Assembly: GCA_964019415.1 (NCBI GenBank)
Contig: OZ025876.1
Location: 8,159,245 to 8,223,244, forward strand
Source: Ianthella basta
Lineage: Eukaryota; Porifera; Demospongiae; Verongiida; Ianthellidae
Length of the DNA: 64,000 nucleotides
Reading direction: 5' to 3'
The notes beneath the pieces were generated by a model, which had not been told where the DNA came from, searched no databases, and was given only the letters and a program-made list of their open reading frames with translations. Positions 41,582-54,099 of the stretch are shown here, piece by piece; positions within the stretch are counted from its first letter, which is position 1, and the number at the start of each line of letters is the position of its first letter. The position numbers and the translations under genes were made by a program.

Positions 41582-44500
41582 TCTTGCCAAATCTTGCCTA
41601 ATCTTACCTTGTCATATCTTGCCTAATCTTGCTTAATCCTACCTTGTAATATCTTGCCTAATCTTTCTTAATCCTACCAAGTCATATCTTGCCTAATCTT
41701 GCTTAATCTTACCTTGTAATATCTTGCCAAATCTTACCTTGTCATATCTTGCCTAATCTTGCTTAATCTTACCTTGTCATATCTTGTCAAATCTTCTTTA
41801 ATCTTACCTCGTCATATCTTGCCAAATCTTGCTTAATCTTACCTTGTCATATCTTGCCAAATCTTGCCTATTTTTACCTTGTCATATCTTGCCAAATCTT
41901 GCTTAATCTTACCTTGTCATATCTTGCCAGATCTTGCCTAATCTTGCCTTGTCATATCATGCCTAATCTTGCTTAATCTTACCTTGTCATATCTTGCCTG
42001 ATCTTGCTTAATCTTACCTTGTCATATCTTGCCAAATCTTCTTTAATCTTACCTCGTCATATCTTGCCAAATCTTGCTTAATCTTACCTTGTCATATTTT
42101 GCCGAATCTTGCCTAATTTTACCTTGTCATATCTTGCCAGAGCTTGCCAAATCTTACCTTGTCATATCTTGCCTAATGTTGCCTAATCTTGCAATGTCAT
42201 ATCTTGCCTAATCTTGCCTAATTTTACCTTGTCATATCTTGCCAAATCTTGCCAAATCTTACCTTGTTATATCTTGCCAGATCTTGTCTAATCTTAACTT
42301 GTCATATCTTGCCTAATCTTGCTTAATCCTACCTTGTTATATCTTGCCTTATCTTGCTTAATCTTACCTTGTCATAACTTGCCAAATCTTGCTTATTCTT
42401 ACCTCGTCATATCTTGCCAAATCTTGCCTAATCTTACCTTGTCTTGTCTTGCCAAATCTTGCCTAATCTTACCTTGTCATATCTTGCCAAATCTTGCCTA
42501 ATTTTACCTTGTCATATCTTGCGAAATCTTGCCAAATCTTACTTTGTTTTATCTTGCCTAATCTTGCTTAATCTTACATTGTCATATCTTGCCTAATCTT
42601 GCCTAATTTTACCGTCATATCTTACCAAATCTTGCTTAATCTTACCTTGTCATATCTTGTCATATCTTGCCAAATCTTGCTAAATCTTACATTGTCATAT
42701 CTTGCCAAATCTTCCTTAATCTTACCTCGTTATATCTTGCCAAATCTTGCTTAATCTTACCTTGTCATATTTTGCCAAATCTTGCCTAATTTTGCCTTGT
42801 CATATCTTGCCGAATCTTGCCTAATCTTACCTTGTCATATCTGGCCAAATCTTGCCAAATCTTACCTAGTCTTATCTTGCCAAATCTTGCTTAATCTTAC
42901 CTTGTCATACCTTGCCAAATCTTTCCTAATTTTACCATGTAATATCTTGCCTAATCTTGCTTAATCTTACCTTGTCATAACTTGCCAAATCTTGTTTAAT
43001 CTAACTTTGTCATATCTTGCCAAATCTTGCCGAATCTTACCTTGTCATGTCTTGCCTAATCTTACATTGTCATATCTTGCCATATCTTGCCTAATTTTAC
43101 CTTGTCATATCTTACCAAATCTTGCCTAATCTTACCTTGTCATATCTTGCCAAATCTTGCCTAATTTTACCTTGTCATATCTTGACAAAACTTGCCAAAT
43201 CTTACCTTGTCATATCTTGCCAAATCTTGCTTAATCAAACTTTGTTATATCTTGCCAAATCTTGCTTCATCTTACCTTGTCATATCTTGCCAAATCTTGC
43301 CTAATCTTTCCTCGTTATGTCTTGCCTAATCTTGCTTAATCTTACCTTGTCATATCTTGCCAAATCTTGCCTAATTTTACCTTATCATATCTTGCCAAAT
43401 CTTGCCTAATCTTACCTTGTCAAATCTTGCCTAATCTTGCTTAATCCTACCTTGTAATATCTTGCCTAATCTTTCTTAATCCTACCAAGTCATATCTTGC
43501 CTAATCTTGCTTAATCTAACCTTGTAATATCTTGCCAAATCTTACCTTGTCATATCTTGCCTAATCTTGCTTAATCTTACCTTGTCATATCTTGTCAAAT
43601 CTTCTTTAATCTTACCTCGTCATATCTTGCCAAATCTTGCTTAATCTTACCTTGTCATATCTTGCCAAATCTTGCCTATTTTTACCTTGTCATATCTTGC
43701 CAAATCTTGCTTAATCTTACCTTGTCATATCTTGCCAGATCTTGCCTAATCTTGCCTTGTCATATCATGCCTAATCTTGCTTAATCTTACCTTGTCATAT
43801 CTTGCCTGATCTTGCTTAATCTTACCTTGTCATATCTTGCCAAATCTTCTTTAATCTTACCTCGTCATATCTTGCCAAATCTTGCTTAATCTTACCTTGT
43901 CATATTTTGCCGAATCTTGCCTAATTTTACCTTGTCATATCTTGCCAGAGCTAGCCAAATCTTACCTTGTCATATCTTGCCTAATCTTGCCTAATCTTGC
44001 AATGTCATATCTTGCCTATTTTTGCCTAATTTTACCTTGTCATATCTTGCCAAATCTTGCCAAATCTTACCTTGTTATATCTTGCCAGATCTTGTCTAAT
44101 CTTAACTTGTCATATCTTGCCTAATCTTGCTTAATCCTACCTTGTTATATCTTGCCTTATCTTGCTTAATCTTACCTTGTCATAACTTGCCAAATCTTGC
44201 TTAATCTTACCTCGTCATATATTGCCTAATCTTGCCTAATCTTACCTTGTCATGTCTTACCAAATCTTGCCTAATCTTACCTTGTCATATCTTGCCAAAT
44301 CTTGCCTAATTTTACCTTGTCATATCTTGCGAAATCTTGCCAAATCTTACTTTGTTTTATCTTGCCTAATCTTGCTTAATCTTACATTGTCATATCTTGC
44401 CTAATCTTGCCTAATTTTACCGTCATATCTTACCAAATCTTGCTTAATCTTACCTTGTCATATCTTGTCATATCTTGCCAAATCTTGCTAAATCTTACAT

Positions 44501-45247
44501 TGTCATATCTTGCCAAATCTTCCTTAATCTTACCTCGTTATATCTTGCCAAATCTTGCTTAATCTTACCTTGTCATATTTTGCCAAATCTTGCCTAATTT
44601 TGCCTTGTCATATCTTGCCGAATCTTGCCTAATCTTACCTTGTCATATCTGGCCAAATCTTGCCAAATCTTACCTAGTCTTATCTTGCCAAATCTTGCTT
44701 AATCTTACCTTGTCATACCTTGCCAAATCTTTCCTAATTTTACCATGTAATATCTTGCCTAATCTTGCTTAATCTTACCTTGTCATAACTTGCCAAATCT
44801 TGTTTAATCTAACTTTGTCATATCTTGCCAAATCTTGCCGAATCTTACCTTGTCATGTCTTGCCTAATCTTACATTGTTATATCTTGCCATATCTTGCCT
44901 AATTTTACCTTGTCATATCTTACCAAATCTTGCCTAATCTTACCTTGTCATATCTTGCCAAATCTTGCCTAATTTTACCTTGTCATATCTTGACAAAACT
45001 TGCCAAATCTTACCTTGTCATATCTTGCCAAATCTTGCTTAATCAAACTTTGTTATATCTTGCCAAATCTTGCTTCATCTTACCTTGTCATATCTTGCCA
45101 AATCTTGCCTAATCTTTCCTCGTTATGTCTTGCCTAATCTTGCTTAATCTTACCTTGTCATATCTTGCCAAATCTTGCCTAATTTTACCTTATCATATCT
45201 TGCCAAATCTTGCCTAATCTTACCTTGTCAAATCTTGCCTAATCTTG
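41582..45247 (+). repeat. 1808-bp tandem segmental duplication in the satellite
   Basis: Rare variants repeat at a constant offset of 1808 bp. Examples are CCTACCAAGTCATATC (41674 and 43482) and the stretches at 42782 and 44590 and at 43122 and 44930, which are identical by eye over long runs. One internal patch differs: 44200-44270 resembles 661-720 rather than its partner near 42400, consistent with gene conversion from another copy. Confidence 0.8.
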
Positions 45248-46240
45248 CCTAATCTTACCTTGTCATATTTTGCCAAATCTTGCTTAATCTCACCTTGTCA
45301 TATCTTGCCAAATCTTACCTTGTCATATCTTGCCAAATCTTGCTTAATCTTACCTTATCATATCTTGCCAAATCTTGCTTAATCTTACCATATCATATTT
45401 TGTCAAATTTCTCACATCTTACCTTGTCATATCTTGCAAAATCTTATCTTGTCATATCTTGTCAAATCTTACCTAATTTTATCTTGTCATATCTTGCCAA
45501 ATCTTCCTTAATCTGTCCTCGTCATATCTTGCCAAATCTTGCTTAATCTTACCTTGTCATATTTTGCCAAATCTTGCCAAATCTTACCTTGTCTTATCTT
45601 GCCAAATCTGGCTTAATCTTACCTTGTCATAGCTTGCCAAATCTTGCTTAATCTTACCTTATCATATTTTGTCAAATTTGCCAAATCTTACTTTGTCATA
45701 TCTTGCCAAATCTTGCTTAATCTTACCTTGTCATATCTTGCCAAATCTTGCTTAATCTTACCTTGTCATACCTTGCCAAATCTTGCCTAATCTTACCTTG
45801 TCATATGTTGCCATATCTTGCCTAATTTTACCTTGTCATATCCTGCCAAATCTTGCCAAGTCTTACCTTGTCATATCTTGCCTAAACTTGCCTAATCTTA
45901 CATTGTCATATCGTGCCTAATCTTGCCTAATTTTACATTGTCATATCTTGCCAAATCTTGCCAAATCTTACCTTGTCATAACTTGCCAGATCTTGCTTAA
46001 TCTTACCTTGTCATATCTTGCCTAATCTTGCTTAATCCTGCCTTGTCATATCTTGCTTAATCTTGCTTACTCTTACCTTGTCATATCTTGCCAAATCTTG
46101 CTTAATCTTACCTCGTCATATCTTGCCAAATCTTGCTTAATCTTACCTTGTCATATCTTGCCAAATCTTGCCTAATCTTACCTTGTCATATCTTGCTAAA
46201 TCTTGCCTAATTTTATCTTGTCATATCTTGCCTAATCTTG

Positions 46241-48530
46241 CCTAATCTTACCTTGTCATATCTTGCCTAATCTTGCCTAATTTTACCTCGTCATATCATG
46301 CCAAATCTTGCCAAATCTTACCTTGTCATATCTTGCCTAATCTTGCTTAATCTTACCTTCTCATATCTTGCCATATCTTCCTTAATCTTACCTCGTGATA
46401 TCTTGCCAAATCTTGCTTAATCTTACCTTGTCATATCTTGCCAAATCTTGCCTAATTTTACCTTGTCATATCTAGCCAAATCTTGCCTAATCTTACATTG
46501 TCATATCTTGCCTAATCTTGCTTAATCTTACATTGTCATATCTTGTCTAATCTTGCCAAATCTTACCTTGTCATATCTTGCCAAATCTTACCTTGTCATA
46601 TCTTGCCAAATCTTGCTTAATATTATCTTGTCATATCTTGCCAAATCTTCCTTAATCTTTCCTCGTCATATCTTGCCAAATCTTGCTTAATCTTACCTTG
46701 TCATATCTTGCCAAATCTTGCCTAATTTTACCTTGTTATATCTCGCCAAATCTTGCCTAATCTCACCTCATCATAGCTTGCCAAATCTTGCTTAATCTTA
46801 CCTTGTCATATCTTGCCAAATCTTCCTTAATCTTACCTCGTCATAACTTGCCAAATCTTGCTTAATCTTACCTTGTCATATCTTGCCAAATCTTGCCTAA
46901 TCTTACCTTGTCATATCTGCCTAATCTTGCTTTATCTTACATTGTCATGTCTTGCCTAATCTTGCCTAATTTTACCTTGTCATATCTTGACAAATCCTGC
47001 CAAATATTTTCTTGTCATATTTTGCAAAATCTTGCCAAATCTTAACTTGTCATATCTTGCCAAATCTTGCCAAATCTTACCTTGTCATATCTTGCCAAAT
47101 CTTGCTTAATCTTACCGTGTCATATCTTGCCAAATCTTCCTTAATCTAACTTCGTCATATTTTGCCAAATCTTGCTTAATCTTACCTTGTCATACCTTTC
47201 AAAATCTTGCCTAATTTTAGCTTGTTATATCTTGCCAAATCTTGCTAAATCTTTCCTTGTCATATCTTGCCTAATCTTGCTTAATCCTACCTTGTCATAT
47301 CTTGCCTAATCTTGCTTAATCTTACCTTGTCATATCTTGCCAAATCTTGCCGAATCTTACTTTGTCATATCTTGCCTAATCTTGCCTAATCTTACCTTGT
47401 CATATCTTGCCTAATCTTGCCTAATTTTACCTCGTCATATCATGCCAAATCTTGCCAAATCTTACCTTGTCATATCTTGCCTAATCTTGCTTAATCTTAC
47501 CTTCTCATATCTTGCCATATCTTCCTTAATCTTACCTCGTGATATCTTGCCAAATCTTGCTTAATCTTACCTTGTCATATCTTGCCAAATCTTGCCTAAT
47601 TTTACCTTGTCATATCTAGCCAAATCTTGCCTAATCTTACATTGTCATATCTTGCCTAATCTTGCTTAATCTTACATTGTCATATCTTGCCTAATCTTGC
47701 CAAATCTTACCTTGTCATATCTTGCCAAATCTTACCTTGTCATATCTTGCCAAATCTTGCTTAATATTATCTTGTCATATCTTGCCAAATCTTCCTTAAT
47801 CTTTCCTCGTCATATCTTGCCAAATCTTGCTTAATCTTACCTTGTCATATCTTGCCAAATCTTGCCTAATTTTACCTTGTTATATCTCGCCAAATCTTGC
47901 CTAATCTCACCTCATCATAGCTTGCCAAATCTTGCTTAATCTTACCTTGTCATATCTTGCCAAATCTTCCTTAATCTTACCTCGTCATAACTTGCCAAAT
48001 CTTGCTTAATCTTACCTTGTCATATCTTGCCAAATCTTGCCTAATCTTACCTTGTCATATCTGCCTAATCTTGCTTTATCTTACATTGTCATGTCTTGCC
48101 TAATCTTGCCTAATTTTACCTTGTCATATCTTGACAAATCCTGCCAAATATTTTCTTGTCATATTTTGCAAAATCTTGCCAAATCTTAACTTGTCATATC
48201 TTGCCAAATCTTGCCAAATCTTACCTTGTCATGTCTTGCCAAATCTTGCTTAATCTTACCGTGTCATATCTTGCCAAATCTTCCTTAATCTAACTTCGTC
48301 ATATTTTGCCAAATCTTGCTTAATCTTACCTTGTCATACCTTTCAAAATCTTGCCTAATTTTAGCTTGTTATATCTTGCCAAATCTTGCTAAATCTTTCC
48401 TTGTCATATCTTGCCTAATCTTGCTTAATCCTACCTTGTCATATCTTGCCTAATCTTGCTTAATCTTACCTTGTCATATCTTGCCAAATCTTGCCGAATC
48501 TTACTTTGTCATATCTTGCCTAATCTTTCC
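46241..48530 (+). repeat. 1144-bp tandem duplication in the satellite
   Basis: The marker ACCTTCTCATATCTTGCC followed by ACCTCGTGATATC occurs at 46355 and 47499 (offset 1144), with near-identical sequence on both sides. A third copy has the marker at 50169. Upstream sequence 45660-46240 also matches 49510-50054, so the larger segment was copied as well. Confidence 0.8.
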
Positions 48531-51500
48531 TAATCTTACCTTGTCATATCTTGCCTAATCTTGCCTGATTTTACCTTGTCATATCTTGCCATATCTTGCC
48601 AAACCTTACCTTGTCATATCTTGCCAAATCTTGCCTAATCTTACATTGTCATATTTTGCCTAATGTAGCCTAATTTTACCTTGTCATATCTTACTAAATC
48701 TTGCCTAATCTTACCTTGTCATATCTTACCAAATCTTGCCTAATCTTACCTTGTCATAGCTTGCCTAATCTTGCTTAATCTTACCTTGTCCTATCTTGAT
48801 AAACTTTTTTTAATTTACCTTGTCATATCTTGCAAATCTTGCCAAATCTTACTTTGTCATATCTTGCCAGATCTTGCCTAATCTTACCTTGTCATATCTT
48901 TCCTAATCTTGCTTAATCCTACCTTGTCATATCTTGCCTAATCTTGCTTAATCTTACCTGTCATATCTTGCCAAATCTTACCTCGTCATATCTTGCCTAA
49001 TCTTGCTTAATCTTACCTTGTCATATCTGGCCAAATCTTCTTTAATCTTACTTCGTCATATCTTGCCAAATCTTGATTAATCTTACCTTGTCATATCTTG
49101 CCTAATCTTGCCTAATTTTACATTGTCATATCTTGCCAAATCTTGCCAAATCTTACCTTGTCCTATCTTGCCTTATCTTGCCTAATCATGCATTGTCATA
49201 TCTTGCCTAATATTGCCTAATTTAACCTAGTCATATCTTGCCAAATCTTGCCAAATCTTACCATGTTATATCTTGCCAGATCTTGCCTAATCTTACCTTG
49301 TCATATCTTGCCTAATCTTGCTTAATCTTACCTTGTCATATCTGGCCAAATCTTCTTTAATCTTACTTCGTCATATCTTGCCAAATCTTGATTAATCTTA
49401 CCTTGTCATATCTTGCCAAATCTTGCCTAATTTTACATTGTCATATCTTGCCAAATCTTGCCAAATCTTACCTTGTCCTATCTTGCCAAATCTTGCCTAA
49501 TCTTACCTTATCATATTTTGTCAAATTTGCCAAATCTTACCTTGTCATATCTTGCCAAATCTTGCTTAATCTTACCTTGTCATACCTTGCCAAATCTTGC
49601 CTAATCTTACCTTGTCATATGTTGCCATATCTTGCCTAATTTTACCTTGTCATATCCTGCCAAATCTTGCCAAGTCTTACCTTGTCATATCTTGCCTAAA
49701 CTTGCCTAATCTTACATTGTCATATCGTGCCTGATCTTGCCTAATTTTACATTGTCATATCTTGCCAAATCTTGCCAAATCTTACCTTGTCATAACTTGC
49801 CAGATCTTGCTTAATCTTACCTTGTCATATCTTGCCTAATCTTGCTTAATCCTGCCTTGTCATATCTTGCTTAATGTTGCTTACTCTTACCTTGTCATAT
49901 CTTGCCAAATCTTGCTTAATCTTACCTCGTCATATCTTGCCAAATCTTGCTTAATCTTACCTTGTCATATCTTGCCAAATCTTGCCTAATCTTACCTTGT
50001 CATATCTTGCTAAATCTTGCCTAATTTTATCTTGTCATATCTTGCCTAATCTTGCCTAATCTTACCTTGTCATATCTTGCCTAATCTTGCCTAATTTTAC
50101 CTCGTCATATCATGCCAAATCTTGCCAAATCTTACCTTGTCATATCTTGCCTAATCTTGCTTAATCTTACCTTCTCATATCTTGCCATATCTTCCTTAAT
50201 CTTACCTCGTGATATCTTGCCAAATCTTGCTTAATCTTACCTTGTCATATCTTGCCAAATCTTGCCTAATTTTACCTTGTCATATCTAGCCAAATCTTGC
50301 CTAATCTTACATTGTCATATCTTGCCTAATCTTGCTTAATCTTACATTGTCATATCTTGTCTAATCTTGCCAAATCTTACCTTGTCATATCTTGCCAAAT
50401 CTTACCTTGTCATATCTTGCCAAATCTTGCTTAATATTATCTTGTCATATCTTGCCAAATCTTCCTTAATCTTTCCTCGTCATATCTTGCCAAATCTTGC
50501 TTAATCTTACCTTATCATATCTTGCCAAATCTTGCCTAATTTTACCTTGTTATATCTCGCCAAATCTTACCTAATCTCACCTCATCATAGCTTGCCAAAT
50601 CTTGCTTAATCTTACCTTGTCATATCTTGCCAAATCTTCCTTAATCTTACCTCGTCATAACTTGCCAAATCTTGCTTAATCTTACCTTGTCATATCTTGC
50701 CAAATCTTGCCTAATCTTACCTTGTCATATCTGCCTAATCTTGCTTTATCTTACATTGTCATGTCTTGCCTAATCTTGCCTAATTTTACCTTGTCATATC
50801 TTGACAAATCCTGCCAAATATTTTCTTGTCATATTTTGCAAAATCTTGCCAAATCTTAACTTGTCATATCTTGCCAAATCTTGCCAAATCTTACCTTGTC
50901 ATATCTTGCCAAATCTTGCTTAATCTTACCTTGTCATATCTTGCCAAATCTTCCTTAATCTAACTTCGTCATATTTTGCCAAATCTTGCTTAATCTTACC
51001 TTGTCATACCTTTCAAAATCTTGCCTAATTTTAGCTTGTTATATCTTGCCAAATCTTGCTAAATCTTTCCTTGTCATATCTTGCCTAATCTTGCTTAATC
51101 CTACCTTGTCATATCTTGCCTAATCTTGCTTAATCTTACCTTGTCATATCTTGCCAAATCTTGCCGAATCTTACTTTGTCATATCTTGCCTAATCTTGCC
51201 TAATCTTACCTTGTCATATCTTGCCTAATCTTGCCTGATTTTACCTTGTCATATCTTGCCATATCTTGCCAAATTTTACCTTGTCATATCTTGCCAAATC
51301 TTGCCTAATCTTACATTGTCATATCTTGCCTAATGTAGCCTAATTTTACCTTGTCATATCTTACTAAATCTTGCCAAATCTTACCTTGTCATATCTTACC
51401 AAATCTTGCCAAATCTTACCTTGTCATAGCTTGCCTAATCTTGCTTAATCTTACCTTGTCCTATCTTGATAAACCTTTTTTAATTTATCTCGTCACATCT

Positions 51501-52348
51501 TGCCAAATCTTGCTTAATCTTACCTTGTCATATCTTGCCAAATCTTGCCTAATTGTACTTTGTCATATCTTGCCTAATCTTGCCTAATCTTACCTTGTCA
51601 TATCTTGCCTAATCTTGCCTATTTTTACCTTGTCATATCTTGCCAAATCTTGCCAAATCTTACCTTGTCATATCTTGCCAGATCTTGCTAAATCTTACCT
51701 TGTCATATCTTGCCTAATCTTGCTTAATCTTACCTTGTCACATCTTGCCTAATCTTGCTTAATCTTACCTTGTCATATCTTGCCTAATCTTGCTTAATCT
51801 TTCCTTGTCACATCTTGCCTAATCTTGCTTAATCTTACCTTGTCATATCTTGCCTAATCTTGCCTAATTTTACCTTGTCATATCTTGCCAAATCATGCTA
51901 AATCTTACCTTGTCATATCTTGCCAAATCTTGCCAAATCTTTCCTTGTCATATTTTGCCAAATCTTGCCTAATCTTACCTTGTCATATCTTGCCAAATCT
52001 TGCCAAATCTTACCTTGTCATATCTTGCCAAATCTTGCTTAATCTTACCTTGTCATATCTTGCCAAATCTGCCCTAATCTTACCTTGTCATATCTTGCCA
52101 AATCTTGCTTAATCTTACCTCGTCATATCTTGCCAAATCTTGCCTAATTTTACCTTGTTATGTCCTGCCAAATCTTGCCTAATCTTACCTGGTCATATCT
52201 TGCCTAATCTTGCTTAATTTTACCTTGTCATATCTTGCCAAATCTTGCCTAATCTTACCTCGTCATATCTTGCCTAATCTTGCCTAATTTAACTTGTCAT
52301 ATCTTGCCAAATCTTGCCTAATTTTACCTTGTTATGTCCTGCCAAATC

Positions 52349-52414
52349 CCTAAGAATGCGCCGAAACCGCACGGTCCAAGCTTGTGTAAACAAAGCTGCC
52401 ATAACCCACATGCG
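52349..52414. other. Junction segment between satellite and retroelement fragment
   Basis: 66 bases that are neither satellite nor recognisable retroelement coding sequence. They contain TGTGTAAACAAA, which also occurs near the left end of the 58181-61351 element, but this is too short to assign. The satellite ends just before it in a degraded monomer. Confidence 0.4.
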
Positions 52415-52615
52415 ATCGAGACATCTGGAGTCTTTGGGCCACAGACCATGGCATTCCTGAAGGAGTTTGGTCAGCGGTTAGCTCAAGCATCTGGAGATGA
52501 GAGGTCCACCACCTACCTCTTCCAAAGGCTGTCTGTGGATGTTCAGAGAGGGAACTCGGCATCAGTGCTGGGGACCACTGGCCAGCTGCCTGGTCAGGAC
52601 TTCCTTTTTAACTAG
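52415..52615 (+). pseudogene. 5'-truncated RLE retroelement fragment (C-terminus only)
   Basis: A 66-codon frame ending in TAG that aligns without gaps to residues 924-979 of the 989-aa retroelement protein. Shared blocks are ETSGV, GQRL, QRGN and VLGT; about half the residues match by eye. The finger, polymerase and nuclease are absent, as expected from 5' truncation during reverse transcription. The divergence shows it is a separate lineage, not a broken copy of the intact element. It sits at the right boundary of the satellite in the same orientation as the intact copy. An in-frame ATG at 52334 lies in satellite and is not evidence of expression. Confidence 0.85.
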
Positions 52616-53183
52616 CTAACTAGCCAACAGTGAAGCATGACCATTACTTTATTATTCATGTTATAATTTTAGAAATTTATCATTCTGAAATGGACTGTAT
52701 ATTTTACTCTATTAAGACATTGTATTGTTACTGTAGTATACACGTAATAATTGGCCGGTGGTGGTACTGGTGCGTAGAAACATTCATTCAAACACTCATT
52801 CATCAATTGATATTTTCTGCCATCATTCTAATTATGATCATTGGATCAATTATTTATTCCAATAATGTACCCTGTTATTTAACACATTATGGCAAAATTA
52901 ATAATTTAATTCATACATAAAGAAACTAAAAAAAATTAAAAGCAAAACTTTCTGGGCATACAAAGAATTTTAAAATAATTCTGGCTTATCAAAAATTTAA
53001 AAGTTGACTGAGTTTGCATTGCATTCTATATAAGATGGTGAGAGTACATACCTTAAATAAATGTTTACAAGTGTGTTGTTGAGAATTTTCTTTACAATAA
53101 CAGAAATGAATATTACATCATGTTGATAAATGTAGGTATATACTGGCACATGCATGTGCATGTGCATCATGCAAGGAAAACAG
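52616..53183. other. AT-rich spacer between two retroelement fragments
   Basis: AT-rich non-coding sequence without a recognised gene. It probably includes the 3' UTRs of the two tail-to-tail fragments on either side. A perfect 14-base palindrome GCACATGCATGTGC lies near 53141, beside further CATGTGCAT repeats. Confidence 0.5.
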
Positions 53184-53303
53184 TCAATAATATGAGAAGT
53201 CATAGACATTGTCATTGTCGGTTCTCATACACGTCCCCATCACGGCAGCTGTGTTCTCCCTTTGCACGGCTACAGCAACTCTCTGTTGCAGGTAGAAAAG
53301 TGA
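53184..53303 (-). pseudogene. Second RLE retroelement C-terminal fragment, opposite strand
   Basis: On the minus strand a frame ending at a TGA (53186-53184) reads YLQQRVAVAVQRENTAAVMG before a short divergent tail. It aligns to YLLQKLSIAIQRGNAAAVLG of the intact element and to the fragment at 52415-52615. Only about 37 codons are preserved; upstream the similarity stops at a CCCCAG that could be a chance splice-acceptor match. With the plus-strand fragment it forms a tail-to-tail pair about 570 bp apart. It is too short to be functional as a polymerase. Confidence 0.75.
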
Positions 53304-53337
53304 CTGGGGCAGAACATGTTGACTAGGAAGAAAAATT

Positions 53338-53945
53338 GAAAATGCCAAAATACATACTCAAACATGGAAATACAAAAAATGGACCTAAAAAATTGACATG
53401 CAAACATTAGACAAACTTTCTTATAGATACAAAATTTTGAGGTAAAATAAATTGTTTAAAAATACAAAATTTGAAAACTAAAAACTTAAATGACAAAAAT
53501 TTGGGAATACAGAAGTATTTAAAGACTCATAAAATTTAAAGATTGAAGAACATGTTTGAAGATAAAATATTGAAGAAATAAAAAATATAAAATTAAACAT
53601 TTTGAGGGCATTTAAAAAAATTTGGTCAGAAAATGTAAAGTTAACAAGGAAAAAAAATTAAAAAAATACCAAAATAGATACGCGAACAATATGGAAATAC
53701 AAAAAAAATCAGACCTACAAAACAAATTGGACATGCAAAAATTAGACAAAAAATTTTACTGATACAAAAATGTAGAGGCAGAAGAACATATTTGTAAATA
53801 TAAAATTTTGAAAACTATAAACTTGAAAAACAAAAATTAAGAAATACAAAAAATTAAATATGCAAAAAAATATATATAAAAACATGTTTGAAGGTATAAA
53901 ATATTTAAAAATGTAAAAATTTGAATTCAAATTTCTTTGGGCATA
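53338..53945. repeat. Diverged tandem duplication of an A-rich block
   Basis: Two copies of a roughly 320-base A-rich sequence, starting near 53340 and 53660. Both contain, in order, AAAATAxATACxCxAACA, GGAAATACAAAAAA, GACATGCAAA-ATTAGACAAA, TTTTGAAAACTA and AACATGTTTGAAG. They are clearly related but considerably diverged, with no convincing coding frame. Confidence 0.75.
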
Positions 53946-54099
53946 CAATAAAATGGGAGTTAAAATTTGTCCAATGGTGACCCATTTTGTCTTCGCCCCA
54001 AACACATCCAGACTGGTTCCTCGATGCTTTGCAAGCGATTTGCCGAGTCCTGAGTGATTTTTAAAGAATTTAGCCTCCTTTTCATCCACAGAGGCCTAT

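Larger units (their letters stand above)
9466..52348 (+). repeat. 35-bp satellite array, main part
   Basis: About 42.9 kb of the same 35-bp satellite, same strand, with no other insertion. Together with the left part it makes about 49 kb, roughly 1,400 unit equivalents. Recurrent linked variants define monomer subtypes: units with TTCCTTAAT or TTCTTTAAT are almost always followed by ACCTCGTC, and units with GCCAGATC are commonly followed one unit later by CTTAATCCTACC. Higher-order copies are visible, for example 22900-24000 against 32580-33660 (offset 9660, or 276 x 35), 40500-41250 against 48830-49400 (offset 8307), and blocks at 26.1-31.4 kb sharing a CCTTGGCATATC marker. All ORFs here are repeat artefacts. 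The array stops at GCCAAATC near 52348. Confidence 0.97.

Noticed and set aside
1-52348. More than one hundred 60-200 codon ORFs of Leu/Pro/Ser/Tyr-rich repeats
   Set aside because: They arise because the 35-bp unit shifts frame each copy and one frame per unit holds a TAA. All end at the same A-stop word, have no start context or domains, and occur equally in overlapping frames.
1-52348. CRISPR array
   Set aside because: The 35-bp repeats abut each other with no unique spacers, and the context is eukaryotic.
52334-52414. ATG-led extension of the retroelement fragment into satellite
   Set aside because: The first codons are satellite and junction sequence with no similarity to the family; the frame is open by chance.
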